Source: Sipunculus nudus (lineage: Eukaryota; Annelida; Sipuncula; Golfingiida; Sipunculidae). Taken from it: a DNA stretch of 64,000 nucleotides. Position numbers and translations under genes: made by a program. Location of the stretch: positions 54,966,118 through 55,030,117 of the forward strand of contig CM049317.1 of the NCBI GenBank assembly GCA_026874595.1, written 5' to 3'. The notes beneath the pieces were generated by a model that worked only from the letters and a program-made list of their open reading frames with translations, searched no databases and was not told the DNA's origin. Positions 12,720-22,904 of the stretch are shown piece after piece; positions within the stretch are counted from its first letter, which is position 1; each line of letters opens with the position of its first letter.

Positions 12720-12853
12720 GCTTGAGTATATATTGCGTGCACTTGAGTTTTACCGACGCTAAACTGCCGAGCCAGTTGGGGCTGAATTAGTCCTGGTGTT
12801 GCCTCCTTGATTAACGTCACTTTCAACTTCAAGGAGAGCTCTTTCAGAGGCAT
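12720..12853 (-). pseudogene. Pogo-like transposase N-terminal helix-turn-helix remnant
   Basis: Translating the minus strand from the ATG at 12853-12851 gives about 44 residues. They contain LKLKVTLIKEATPG and LARQFSVGKTQVHAI, which read like the first helix-turn-helix (psq/CENP-B N type) of pogo and Tigger transposases. In that family the segment binds the terminal inverted repeats, and a DDE catalytic domain of about 300 residues should follow. Here the frame runs into AT-rich non-coding sequence and the left terminal repeat about 400 bp later, so the catalytic part is missing. The ATG lies about 50 bp from the insertion point of the 3.3-kb element. The family assignment rests on motif reading by eye. 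Confidence 0.6.
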
Positions 12854-12903
12854 CGTCGCATAACAGCAAACAATTTAAATGTAAACTGAACCAGTAGAGA
12901 AAT

Positions 12904-14122
12904 TACGGAAGCGTATTGCTGCCACCTAGTAAAAGAAAAATAACTTTCATTTTTAGATAGATGATTAAATTCTGTTGGCAGCGTATGATGTTAAATGATG
13001 AGCCTATCATAATATTAATAAAAAAAATATTGCCTTTGCCAAATTGAAAACAAGAGGACAGCTACCAAATAGCCTAAATTTTAGTGTTTGAGTATTGTGC
13101 AGTTTTCTAATATTCATAATTGATCTAAAAATTAGATTTATGATATAACGCAAGGTGTAGTGGATCGTTAAAAATATTTAATGTATATACAACCATTGAT
13201 ATAATATGTGGGTAGCGGAACAGTCTACAACCCATTTTATGCGGTACATATAATTTAATTTTTTATTTGAATTAAATAAAAAAAATATTAAAGACTATAA
13301 CTCATGGAAATGCGATTAATCTGTGAAAGAAGAATACGAAATTATAATACAAGTCTTTTGTTCATATGTCAGGCTGAAGTGGTGGTAAAGCCTACACCTC
13401 AGATCGGTTTGATTTGCGGATAAGTATAAAATCTTATATGTGGTACATGTACGTGTAACTTGTCCTACTACTGTGGACACCATGAAGTTAAACTTATGGG
13501 ATCAAGCACTCCGTTTCATAATTAACATAGGAATCATTAACCTCTCCTTACTGGCATCTTTGTATTACAGACACCTCTGTAAGTGACACTTAAGGTTCAT
13601 ATTCATTTGCAATAATGTGTGTATTGTTTCACGTTATTAACTCATTTTGGGTGAAAACGAAAGTTGTCCAGGAAATCCATGCCGACACACGAGCTTAATA
13701 TCTCCTGTTCACTGGTTTAATACGTTGTCATGGTTCTGTCTGTGAGTTAACACAGTCCTCGTGTGTCTGTTTACCATTACAAGACCCCTTGACTAGAGGC
13801 AAGATCTTAGTTGAGCACACGCGAAAATTATAAAAAAGAGAACAAACATGAAAAAAAGAAACACCCGGAGAGACTAAAAAACCTTGATTTGTCAAGTTGG
13901 GTTGTACGTCCAACAGGTCGTTTGTTTTTCATCATTCATCGCACCCGTGGCAGGCCTTTTTCCACTTGCGTAACGGATTAAGCAAACGGTTTTAGAACGA
14001 AATATTGAAAGATACCGTAATATTTAAGGAGACTCCACCGAATTTCATATATACTTAATATACCTGGTATGTGAAAGGTAAATAGGTTCACTCTTCACGG
14101 ATTTTAATCTCCACTACAATCC

Positions 14123-14125
<3 letters not shown>
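12904..14125 (+). repeat. Left arm of the long inverted repeat
   Basis: Landmarks that recur inverted in the right arm are ATTGCCTTTGCCAAATTGAA (13030-13049), GTAGTGGATCGTTAAAAATA, TATACAACCATTGATA, CTCATGGAAATGCGATTAAT, TTAATATCTCCTGTT, TACGTTGTCATGGTT, TTTACCATTACAAGACC, AGAGAACAAACATGAA, CTTGATTTGTCAAGTT and AACGAAATATTGA. About 350 bp (13340-13690) has no counterpart in the right arm. The arms are clearly diverged, so this is an old copy. Confidence 0.75.
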
Positions 14126-14126
<1 letters not shown>

Positions 14127-14176
<50 letters not shown>

Positions 14177-14206
14177 GTATTTGTGTGTGTGTGTGTGTGC
14201 GCGCGC

Positions 14207-14239
<33 letters not shown>
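14127..14239. repeat. Compound microsatellite (CT)n-(AT)n-(GT/GC)n
   Basis: Three adjoining dinucleotide tracts occur: CT to 14154, AT to 14176, then GT with a central GCGCGCGCG. It lies in the spacer between the two arms. The alternating purine-pyrimidine GT/GC part is of the type that can adopt Z-DNA. Confidence 0.95.
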
Positions 14240-14242
<3 letters not shown>

Positions 14243-14664
14243 AGACTGAAAGCCTCGGGAGATATTGCCAGCGCTGTGTTAGAATGGCTAAGCTGGTGGA
14301 TACTATTAATGTCATTAGTAATACGTATAATGTCTATCAGTTCTTGTTCTTGTTTGACAAGATAAAATATCCCACATGTGCAAGGGACACAGCTATGTTA
14401 TTGTCACTTGCGAGGGACTACTATGCTTATATAGCAAATTGAATATGGAAATAGAATTTAGAAACGGGACTATGCACAAGTGCCAATGTTCATCTGTTTC
14501 AAATGTGATGAAATAACTGTCCTTGATCTGATAGTAACATCAAACATGAATACCTCTAGAAACAAACTCACTTTTTTTAAAACACACATATATGTATATA
14601 GCCTTATTTTTAGCAATAGTCTGATTTATATACAATATGTATTGGTAGTGTGCCAATTAATCTG

Positions 14665-14755
14665 TTTAACCAATGAAAAATATTTCGGGTTTAATATCTC
14701 CTGTTGACCAGTTTTATACGTTGTCATAGTTTTGTGTGTGAGTAAATGATATTTA
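14665..14755 (+). repeat. Extra fragment of the arm sequence inside the spacer
   Basis: AAATATTTCGGGTTTAATAT, then CTCCTGTTGACCAGTTTTAT and GTTTTGTGTGTGAGTAAA match the right arm inverted (15425-15500) and the left arm in direct orientation (13690-13750). It is a third partial copy, next to the small MITE, and probably arose by rearrangement. Confidence 0.65.
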
Positions 14756-14763
14756 TATATATA

Positions 14764-15024
14764 CAGGGAAATCTTTCTAAAGTTGTGATCAGTGTCCGCC
14801 GGAGATGGCTTATCGTGTCCGTATTTGACAGGTTCATTTACTCTTAGAATGTTCGTTTGAGTTGCAATCTGCTGTCCGTTGTCCGCAGTAGCGATCGAGG
14901 TGTCCGGCTTGTAGAGGTTCTGCTTATACACAACATATACGGAATTTCGAAGGGGCTAAATTCTCTTGTCCATTATAGCCAGTCGTCCGCCTAAGTGAGG
15001 TGTCCGTTAGACCAGTTTTCACTG
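14764..15024. mobile_element. 261-bp MITE with TA duplication (pogo/Tc1-like ends)
   Basis: The left end is TA|CAGGGAAATCTTTCTAA and the right end, inverted, is TA|CAGTGAAAACTGGTCTAACG. Subterminal sequence repeats the motif GTCCG at least six times (GTGTCCGCC, GTGTCCGTA, TGTCCGTTGTCCGC and others). An open frame across it on the minus strand is incidental. It is nested in the spacer of the long-inverted-repeat element. Confidence 0.6.
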
Positions 15025-15044
15025 TATATATGAGTGAAAGAGCC

Positions 15045-16199
15045 GATTGTAGTAGAGAGTTTAAAATCCACGAAAAGTGGCTTCTAACGGGAACTACTTA
15101 CATTTCACATACATGGTATATTAAGTATACATGAAATACAGTGTAGTCTCCTTAAAGTTTACCGTATCTGTCAATATTTCGTTTTAAAACCGATTGCTAA
15201 ATCCGTTACACAATTTGAAAAGATCTTGCCCCGGGCGCAATCAACGACGAAAAACAAACACAGCGCTCACGCAACTTGGTGGTTGTACAGCCTAACTTCA
15301 CAAATCAAGGGTTTTCAAGTTTCTCGCAGTGTTTATACATTCATGTTTGTTCTCTTTTTCATAATTGACCCGACCAAGATCTTTCCTCTGGTCACGAGGT
15401 CTTGTAATGGTAAACAGACACACCTGGACTGTATTTACTCACACACAAAACCATGACAACGTATAAAACTGGTTAACAGGAGATATTAAACCCGAAATAT
15501 TTTTCTGTCACAAATTGATCGCATGTCCATGCGTGATAGTTTTAATTATTTTTTTTATCATTATTTATTTCAAAATGAAAATGGGTTGTTTACTGTTCAG
15601 CTACCCACTAATCATGTATCAATGGCTGTATACGCATTCAATATTTTAAACGATCCACTGCACTGTGCGTTATATCATAAATCTAGTTCCTAGACAAATC
15701 GATTTAGAATATTAGAAACCTGCCCCACAAATATCCTTTCTCAAACACTTACAGTCAGGCTGTTTGGTAACTGTAACTCTTGTCCGAACCTTTCTTCTCC
15801 AAAAAATAATTTCAATTTGGCAAAGGCAATATTTCTTTTATCATCATTATGACAGGTTCCCTATTATAACACCATACGCAACAGAATTTAATCACCTATC
15901 TAAAAATGAGAGTTCTGTGTATGACTGGTAGACAATGTAGATTATATCTCGTACGTACGACATATTATCTCATACGTACGAGATAATATGTCGTACGTAC
16001 GAGATAATATGTCGTACGTACGAGATAATATGTCGTACGTACGAGTTAATATGTCGTACGTACGAGATAATATGTCGTACGTACGAGATACTATGTCGTA
16101 CGTACGAGATACTATGTCGTACGTACGAGATACTATGTCGTACGTACGAAATAAATAATTTATTTTTCTTTTACTAGGTGGCAGCAATACGCTTCCGTA
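15045..16199 (-). repeat. Right arm of the long inverted repeat
   Basis: This is the reverse-complement partner of 12904-14125. It lacks the 350-bp segment seen in the left arm. It contains the palindromic 21-bp array at 15945-16150, which is absent from the left arm. Confidence 0.75.
15945..16150. repeat. 21-bp tandem repeat with CGTACGTACG palindrome, about 9-10 units
   Basis: The unit is GTCGTACGTACGAGATAATA plus one T, with single-base variants (AGTTAATAT, AGATACTAT). Because 21 is a multiple of three, it stays open and yields a spurious periodic peptide on the minus strand. Each unit contains the 10-bp palindrome CGTACGTACG, and the first unit is inverted, so the array as a whole is strongly self-complementary. 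Confidence 0.9.
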
Positions 16200-16974
16200 A
16201 GAAATAAACTGACAGCGATCTATCAGATAAAGCAAGACAATGAATGGGATTTGCCCCCATGCAAGCTTTATTCATACATTTTACTGACTGCTCCATACTT
16301 TGTGTGAGAAAGGTATGAACGCATTTATAGGATTTACGAGGTCGTTAATTTGACAAATGAGGATCGAACAATATGTGATGAGTTGAAATATTAAGCTCTC
16401 ACCCCCGCACTTGTGGTAGCTGTAATACAGGTTATCACTGAGGGCAATTAGTCTCGCTAGCCCAAGACCCTAGGGTAGACCGGCTTATTAAGTAATCAGG
16501 CCGATGTTTATACCCTTTTTGATCTATAACTTTCGCCTAAACGAGTCTCAGCGCAGACGCCGAGTCAGGAAGATATGCTGGACAAGATTAACACTCGGGT
16601 TGAGAAACCTTGTTACACGCTTTGATCTTTCGTTAAGGTGCCTGTGACACGGCGCAGCCATTGACTCTGGACAAATGTTGTTTCAGTACTTCTCGGCGGT
16701 GGTCGCATTAGCGGGGTCGCATTAGTGCTGGGGCCAGGAAATCTGGTCATTATTCTAAATTCAGGGGTGGTCGTAATTTTGAGTCATTTATAAACATAAA
16801 TAAACTAAAAAAAATTCGGGACCAAGCAAAGTGGTCGTAATTGTGGGGTGGTCGTAATTGTGGAGTGGTCGCAAGGCGGGGTCCCACTGTACAATATTGA
16901 AAATTGGTATTTCGAAAAATTTTACAAGATTATGGTAATTACGAAACTACAAGTATTTTTGTTGTATAATATAT

Positions 16975-17026
16975 AAATATTATATATATATTATTTGTTA
17001 TATTATATATATAAATATATATTATA
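16975..17026. repeat. AT-rich palindromic stretch
   Basis: Alternating TATATA and ATATTA segments form a self-complementary tract of about 50 bp just downstream of the pogo-like element. Confidence 0.6.
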
Positions 17027-17564
17027 TGGCGTATTTTAGTATGGATTCTTTAAGAATGGCAAACATGTTTACGCCCATAATGAAAATAAGTATTTTGTAA
17101 AAATTAATAAGGTTATGTTTATTACGAAACTACTGTATTTTTGTTAAACTTGCTATTATGTGCAATTGATTATTGATTTGACAATGTTAACCATTTGCCG
17201 TGTATTCTAATAACGACATGCCATTTCATTTCTTAATATGCACAAGCTTTGAGTGTTTTTTGTTTTAGTTTTTAGGAAGACTGCATTCTTTTCATAGAGA
17301 AACTGTCATTTCATGTCCAAACGTTGACTTTTCCATAAATACTTAAGTGCTCTCTTCCACAGAAAACCGTGTGGTCATTGAGTTGAAAAACTGACGAGAC
17401 TCTGTGTTGTGCGTGTCCTGTTGAGTGACTGTTATTACAGTGACATGTCAGACTTCCAGGTGAGAGCTTTGAAGAACTGAGAGCCAAATAGCCCAACTCA
17501 AATTCTAACCCGTGCACAGGGATAACATTCTAGTAGGCTGTCAAGCACATCCTTATGTAAGAAT
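17027..17564. other. Unassigned non-coding stretch
   Basis: No supported exon or repeat copy was found. A 68-codon minus-strand open frame at 17311-17517 has no recognisable domain. Confidence 0.4.
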
Positions 17565-17885
17565 AGGATAAATGTATGTATGGGAATGTAGATAAAGTAG
17601 GATAAAAGTATGTTTGGGAATGTAGACTGAAGACTATAAAATATCCGTTACAAATCTAGAAAAAAATATGAAGAAAATCTATAATTGCGCACTTATCGGA
17701 ATAGGCACCACAAACTGACTTACACGCTTCTGCATCCGCTGGAATATTCTCTCACCTCTCTCTCGGCTTTAAAACACGGCCTCTTTTTATATAACTTTTC
17801 AGTAGGACAGAGGTATGTATGGGAATGTAGATAAAGTAGGACAAAGTATGTATGGGAATGTAACTAAAGTAGGTCAAAAGTACAT
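17565..17885 (+). repeat. Short repeat clusters GTATGTATGGGAATGTAGAT
   Basis: The motif GTATG(T)ATGGGAATGTAGAT followed by AAAGTAGGAYAAA occurs twice at 17570-17630 and twice at 17812-17885, with a unit of roughly 30-38 bp. The two clusters are separated by about 190 bp of unrelated sequence. Confidence 0.75.
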
Positions 17886-17934
17886 ATCATCCTTCCGCCA
17901 GAGGTCGTTTCTATTCAAAACAGACGATTTAACT

Positions 17935-18262
17935 TACATGTCTCAACTGTCAAACTTTTAAACCATATTTGTTTTTTACGTTTCAAGGAACCACCTTCTG
18001 TTTACATTTTACATTCGCATTTTATAAATAATTACTTATAAGTCCTTACCACAAAACATCCAAGTTTATGTAATTTGCTTTGTAACAATTTTTATCTAAC
18101 GTATTTGGACGGACCGCTTTACCCTCTTCACAACATTAATACCTACGCCCCTGGCGTATCTAGAACCCAAATACATTGTGATGTTGGATTTTCAATGCCC
18201 GGAAACCCTAACATCAGTATCGTTCTCTTGTGAGTCCGATTCTGCGCAGTGTGTTAGTTAAT
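17935..18262 (+). repeat. Dispersed repeat family R3, copy 1
   Basis: This is collinear with 30078-30372 and its end with 38430-38590. Landmarks are TTTCAAGGA, CTTCTGTTTACATTT, CCTTACCACAAAACA, TAATTTGC, TATTTGRACGGAC, CCTCTTCAC, ACCTACGCC and a terminal GTCCGATTCTGCGC block. The class is unknown. Confidence 0.7.
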
Positions 18263-18680
18263 GATAAAATTAATAAGAACATATTTCAATAATTCATAAA
18301 GTGTGCTAAGTTTGTGTCTGCCGTTTTGTCAGCAACACAAACTGCTCATAATAGTATATTTATAAAAACCAAAACACACTTTAATGGTAATACACAGAAT
18401 TTTGAACATGCATATTACAAAGCAATGCAATTATGTAGGACAAAGTTGGTATTTAGGCGAAAATGAAGGAAAACATAAGAAAAGTAGGAATGCACTACAG
18501 CTTCCTTTTGGCCTTAACAAGGGGAAAGATCTGTACAGTTTTTAAGAAGTTTTCACCAGAAAATGTTGATGAATATATGTCTTGAAAAAAACATTTAAGA
18601 CATTTTGATCCGATAGGTTATATTTGCTTGCACCATGCACACCAATTTAGGGTGCAATCTTTATATATCATGCCTATCTA

Positions 18681-18695
18681 ACCACGAGGTGGCGC
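18681..18695 (+). promoter_or_regulatory. CTCF-like motif
   Basis: ACCACGAGGTGGCGC closely fits the known bilaterian CTCF core (CCASYAGRKGGCRS form, with one deviation). Binding is an inference. Confidence 0.4.
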
Positions 18696-18844
18696 TATCA
18701 CTACAGTCAGATGAAGTCTGCGGACGAAACTGGTCAACAAGCAAGTTGAAAGTGGCTGTGTATGAGAACTGCTATCCATAGTATTCTACTAATCCAGCTT
18801 TACGCAATGGAGAAATATGATTCTTTGGTTAATAGTTACTTCCT

Positions 18845-18965
18845 TGCTTGTAGATACATTATCGTTTGTAATCGATTATACAAAAGGCAACCAATTTAAT
18901 CGATTATGAAAGAAAACAACCAGTTATTGGTATAATCGATTTATTGGCACATCACTACAGCATAC
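18845..18965 (-). mobile_element. hAT-like terminal fragment with ATCGATTA repeats
   Basis: Read on the minus strand, AGTGATGTGCCAATAAATCG is followed by two further TAATCGATTA copies. A related end occurs at 41395-41455 (minus: TAGTGGTGTAGCATG, then ATCGATTATATCGA). Together they suggest ends of one hAT-like family. Borders and internal sequence are not defined. Confidence 0.4.
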
Positions 18966-19212
18966 TTCGTCTAGCACCCCAGACCACCTGATATTTTCAA
19001 ATATTTCTTCAAATGAATTTCGTTATGAAACATAGGGCAGCAGACACAAAAGAGAAAATGCTTCTTTTTTTTACAAAAGCAAACAAAAATGGATCGAATA
19101 TCAACATATTACTTTACTCAGCGTGGGCTTGGAATGAATACAAGGCTCAGTGTGTCATGGCATCCTTTGACCTTTGACCTATGCGGTCACTGGGTCGATC
19201 CATGCATGTGGG

Positions 19213-19286
19213 GTGACGTTTTAGTAACGTCACAGAGACAATGGGAATCACGTCATCAGTACCACAGACATTCCTTTATGACGTCA
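19213..19286. promoter_or_regulatory. Cluster of CRE-like sites
   Basis: Within 75 bp there are TGACGTTT, AACGTCAC, CACGTCAT and a full TGACGTCA (19279-19286). These are half and full cAMP-response-element motifs (CREB/ATF type). No exon is recognised next to them, so a regulatory role is only inferred. Confidence 0.35.
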
Positions 19287-19499
19287 TTACTTCTCCTGCG
19301 GCTAACCATGGTTTTGTTGTAAAAATATTAATATTATTCTTTCGGGAGTTTAGAGGTCGCGGCCAGGTAGACTGCACACCTGTTGCACGCTGTGTAATAG
19401 TAAAAACGTGTATTTTGTGTACAGGTACTGGCAGTACTCGTATATTCTACCTTAAAGGTTATAAGGTACAAGAAATAGAGGAATAAAATCCAAGGTAGG

Positions 19500-20520
19500 C
19501 CTTAAATGATTTGGACCGCACGAGGATAAAGTTCACGCCAGTAAGTCCACCTCTAGTTAGCGATGTATGAGGAATCTATGTAAATGTGCACTTTCAAGTT
19601 AAATTGCAGTCGGAATCTGACTATATTTGATGTTCAGCAACACAAAAAGCCCATATTAATTTATTATACCCATTATTATGGCAAAATAATATATTCTTTG
19701 TGAAAACTGTGATTTTTTTCCCCTGACGAGTCAGTATAAATGGCAACCCGTAGGATTTCCGGCGAACGATACTATGTTTTTGGTGTATCACTGGGCCATA
19801 CATACATCCGAGGCCTGATGAGTAACGTTCGGCCATGGTATTCCGAATGTTTTATTTTAACTGGGGAAAACATGTTGACATGGGCGGTTAAAATCATGGC
19901 AGTTTCGTGGTTGTTTTTGCAAAACGTTTGTGAAACTTGGTATCATGTAGTGGGAGTCACAGTGTCTCACAACATTGGCGTTTTTATACGCGTATTCATT
20001 TTCATTCATTTAAAACCCACAATACCCTCCGTTTGTATTTGTTAATTTTCAACCTTTCAAAGCGGACGTGGAATGTGGTCCTAACAATAATAATACATGC
20101 TGCATTAATCAATGACAGATTAAACATCTTCATCTGTGTGGAAATAGAATATGACGAGTCCTTTGAAGAGTTTGATGAGAGCTGCTCGATCAAGGGTCTG
20201 TAATGTTGCCACAATGAATAATCACCTTAATAAGAACAACACACCGGAAAATTATGCAGTTTGCATGCAAGATTAGTGAAGTGACATTGGCTGGCATCGA
20301 CCCGAGAAAGACCCCTTCTACCGGATGATGTATGGCCCTCCTCGTTTAAATTAATATCAACAACAATCCCCGGAAACTCAAGTTAGGTAATCCATCTTAT
20401 GTAAATAGGAAAATAAAAAGAAAACAGTTCATAATTGCCTGCTTCCTAAATAGAAGGGTACGTAAACGGGGAAAATTTAACTGGGAAAATCGACATGGCT
20501 ACGGACAGAACCCAACCCAA
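19500..20520. other. Unassigned non-coding stretch
   Basis: Several open frames of 70-101 codons overlap here on both strands (for example 19740-20045 plus). None has a domain, good flanking splice sites or a repeat partner. Confidence 0.4.
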
Positions 20521-20521
20521 T

Positions 20522-20537
20522 CCCCCCCCCCCCCCCC
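20522..20537. repeat. Poly-C tract
   Basis: A run of about 16 C residues. Confidence 0.9.
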
Positions 20538-20937
20538 ATTTCCGAAGAAAGGACCTCCGCTTGAATCCTCCTCCAACAATGCCCCCCTCCAAGAATGCAC
20601 CTTCTTCACTCTTACAACGTATGGCATGACCTATATTATTATTTTTTTTTACAAAAAGTATATTTTGCTCTATTTACAATGGTTCATTTTTATAATTAAA
20701 TTTGATTCTAATTATCCCATTCCAATGTTCAAACATTCAACAGCATAATATGGGGTAATATATTTATGACGATTAGATAAGCGACGGACGCACACTATAT
20801 TCTACATTTTCTCAATATCAAACGCATAATTGGAAATATTTATTGAAGAAAATATAAGAATTTATATTAAATGTATAACACAATTATCTCGAAAGTTTTC
20901 CCTAACAACTAAGGGGAAAAGCATGTACATGTATTGT

Positions 20938-21500
20938 CAGTTGACAAATACGATATTCAATTAAACGGGATCGACTGTATAACCAGTTGTGAAATACGAT
21001 ATTAAGATAAATGGGATCCACTGTATTATCAGTTGTGAAATATGATATTCAGTTAAACGGAATCGACTGTATTATCAGTTGTGAAATGCGATATTCAGTT
21101 TAACGAGGTCGGCTGTAGTATCAGTTATGAAATACGATATTCAGTTAAACGAGATTAACTGTATGATCAGTTGTGAAATACGATATTCAGATAAATGGTA
21201 TCGACTGTATAATCAGTTGTGAAATACAATATTCAGATAAATGGTATCGACTTTATTAATAAGTTGTGAAATACGATATTAAGTTAAACGAGATCGACTG
21301 TATAATCAGTTATGAAATACGATATTCAGTTAAACGAGATCGACTGTATAATCAGTTATGAAATACGATATTCAGTTAAACGAGATCGACTGTATTATCA
21401 GTTGTGAAATACGATAGCCAGTTAAACGGAATCGAGTGTATGATCACTTGTGTAATACGATATTCAGATAAATGGTATCGACTGTATTATCACTTGAATC
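20938..21500 (+). repeat. 46-bp minisatellite, about 12 units
   Basis: The unit begins CAGTTGTGAAATACGATATT and continues with CAGTTAAACGAGATCGACTG and TATAAT. Units differ by a few substitutions (for example ATAAATGG for TTAAACG). Read on the minus strand each unit contains ACAGTCGATCTCGTTTAACT, which resembles the terminal repeat of pogo-like transposons. The array may therefore have grown from a transposon end. Confidence 0.9.
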
Positions 21501-21599
21501 CCCACTCCTTGAAAGTGAGGGGGCATGTCGGCCTCTCTCATTGAAACAAGGCTAAAATACGCAAACGGCATTCTACTGAATGTAAACCTCCGACATTCA

Positions 21600-21835
21600 C
21601 TTAGTCGGCCCATATTCCCAGGTTCGTTCGTGCGTAAGGGACTGTTCATTTGGGAATACCCTTGATGACATTCCTGGATCCGGATCGTGCGCCGAATCCA
21701 CACCAAAATCTAATCGATTTTTTATTGGCCCATTCCCGAAATTGCCTGAAAATTTCATGAGATTCCTGCCATGATCGCGTGAGTTTTAATGTGAACAAAC
21801 ACACGAACGGGAATGAACGCGTACAATCCCAGCTG
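21600..21835. repeat. Dispersed repeat family R1, copy B
   Basis: It shares CCATATTCCCAGGTTCGTTC, CTAATCGATTTTTTATTGGC, CCATTCCCGAAATTGCCTGA, AATTTCATGAGATTCC and GTGAACAAACACACGAACGG with copies A and C. A 138-codon minus-strand open frame (21646-22062) crosses the repeat border and is probably fortuitous. Confidence 0.65.
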
Positions 21836-22904
21836 CCGCAGCTATAGGTGTTCTCAAAGCTGAAGATACTCAATTCATTTTCGCCACTTCTCAATGGCAA
21901 AATGACTGAAAGCCCGACTGAACGCGAAGATTCGCACTCTTTTTCGTAACAACAGGTACGGACTTCTGGATTTTTCCTTGGCAACAGCATACATAACCTA
22001 GAATCCATGAGACCTAATAATACTGATATATTATATGGTGATCTTAATTCATCCACGTTCAATGGACAGTGCCACTAACATGATATGCAATTTTCCTTTA
22101 ATAAGCTTTTCCTGACCTATGATGAACCTTTCCTGTTATGATGTACTACACAAAGGGCTGGTGGATACTTCTAAAATGAAGTTTGCAACGCCCAACAGCC
22201 ACAAGGTTAAGCTTTTCTTTGATGATAATTTAAAAATTGTACCCCCTTCTTGTTCTTTTTGCTTTCTGTTTGTTTTCTCCCTCAAGCATAAACACATATG
22301 TTCTCCTTTAAATCGGCCCGTCGTTTTTGTTTTACATGAATACAAATAACTTTTGAACAACACAATAGCAAAATGCAGGATGACGTCAGTTTCTATTTAT
22401 GGTAGTGCTTCTAATGTTTAATAATACGGCCCAATGTTCACAGAGTGGTCATAGAGTGAATCAATAAAACTCTTGATGGGGTTTTCATGATGGAAATTTA
22501 ATTTAACATTTAGAATATAAAAGAACAATTTAAAAATAGCTTAATATATGAATACTAGATTGAACATGTATAACCATAACTAAAAATTTCCTTAATCGTA
22601 GAATCCTACTTCTGACAGAGCATTACGTAAATAACATCAACTTTGAATTCGGAGGGTTCCGGAGGGGACTGTTTCTTATCCTCTCTTTTACACTCACTCA
22701 CAAACATGAACAGGCATATTCACATGCGGATAAGTCTCCGCTTTTGACTGCCAACCGTTCCATAATAGCTATATGACGTTCCAAATAAGTTTGCCATGGT
22801 TCAATTGGACCCATTCATGGGTGCATACAAAATGCTATGTGGCTTAAAATAAAAGTTCGTTGGTTATGTAGGAAGATGTTTGTCCTAATGTGACTAACTT
22901 CAGA
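21836..22904. other. Unassigned non-coding stretch
   Basis: No exon or repeat partner was recognised. A full CRE palindrome TGACGTCA occurs at 22381-22388. Confidence 0.4.

Larger units (their letters stand above)
12904..16199. mobile_element. Long-inverted-repeat (foldback-like) element with 6-bp target duplication
   Basis: The two ends are perfect inverted repeats for at least 30 bp (TACGGAAGCGTATTGCTGCC and onward through CACCTAGTAAAAG). They are flanked by the direct repeat AGAAAT at 12898-12903 and 16200-16205. Similarity continues inward for over 1 kb per arm, with indels. 12936-13060 pairs with 15815-15925, 13120-13330 with 15480-15690, 13690-13950 with 15240-15485, and 13960-14125 with 15045-15210. 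No transposase was recognised. A 6-bp duplication with long terminal repeats recalls Polinton/Maverick or foldback elements, but the ends do not begin with the AG typical of Polintons. It is inserted inside the pogo-like element. Confidence 0.75.
12334..16889 (-). mobile_element. Pogo/Tigger-like DNA transposon remnant, split by a later insertion
   Basis: The left end is TA|CAGTGGAACCCCACAATTA and the right end, read on the minus strand, is TA|CAGTGGGACCCCGCCTTG. Both continue into repeated GGTCGTAATTGTGG motifs, with GGGAC..AGCAAAGTGGTCG conserved on both sides. The flanking TA duplication and CAGTGG start fit the pogo branch of Tc1/mariner elements. Removing the 3,296-bp inner element leaves about 1.25 kb, too short for a full pogo element. 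Only a transposase N-terminus is left (12720-12853, minus), so this is an internally deleted copy. The orientation given is that of the transposase remnant. Confidence 0.75.

Noticed and set aside
14626-14931. 101-codon minus-strand open frame
   Set aside because: Crosses the border between an arm fragment and the small MITE, so it cannot be a conserved gene.
15942-16235. 97-codon open frame with RTYDIVS-type 7-residue repeats
   Set aside because: Product of the 21-bp tandem array in a transposon arm; no start context or conservation.
21646-22062. 138-codon minus-strand open frame
   Set aside because: Starts in unique sequence and runs into dispersed repeat R1; no domain, no splice sites, composition like non-coding DNA.
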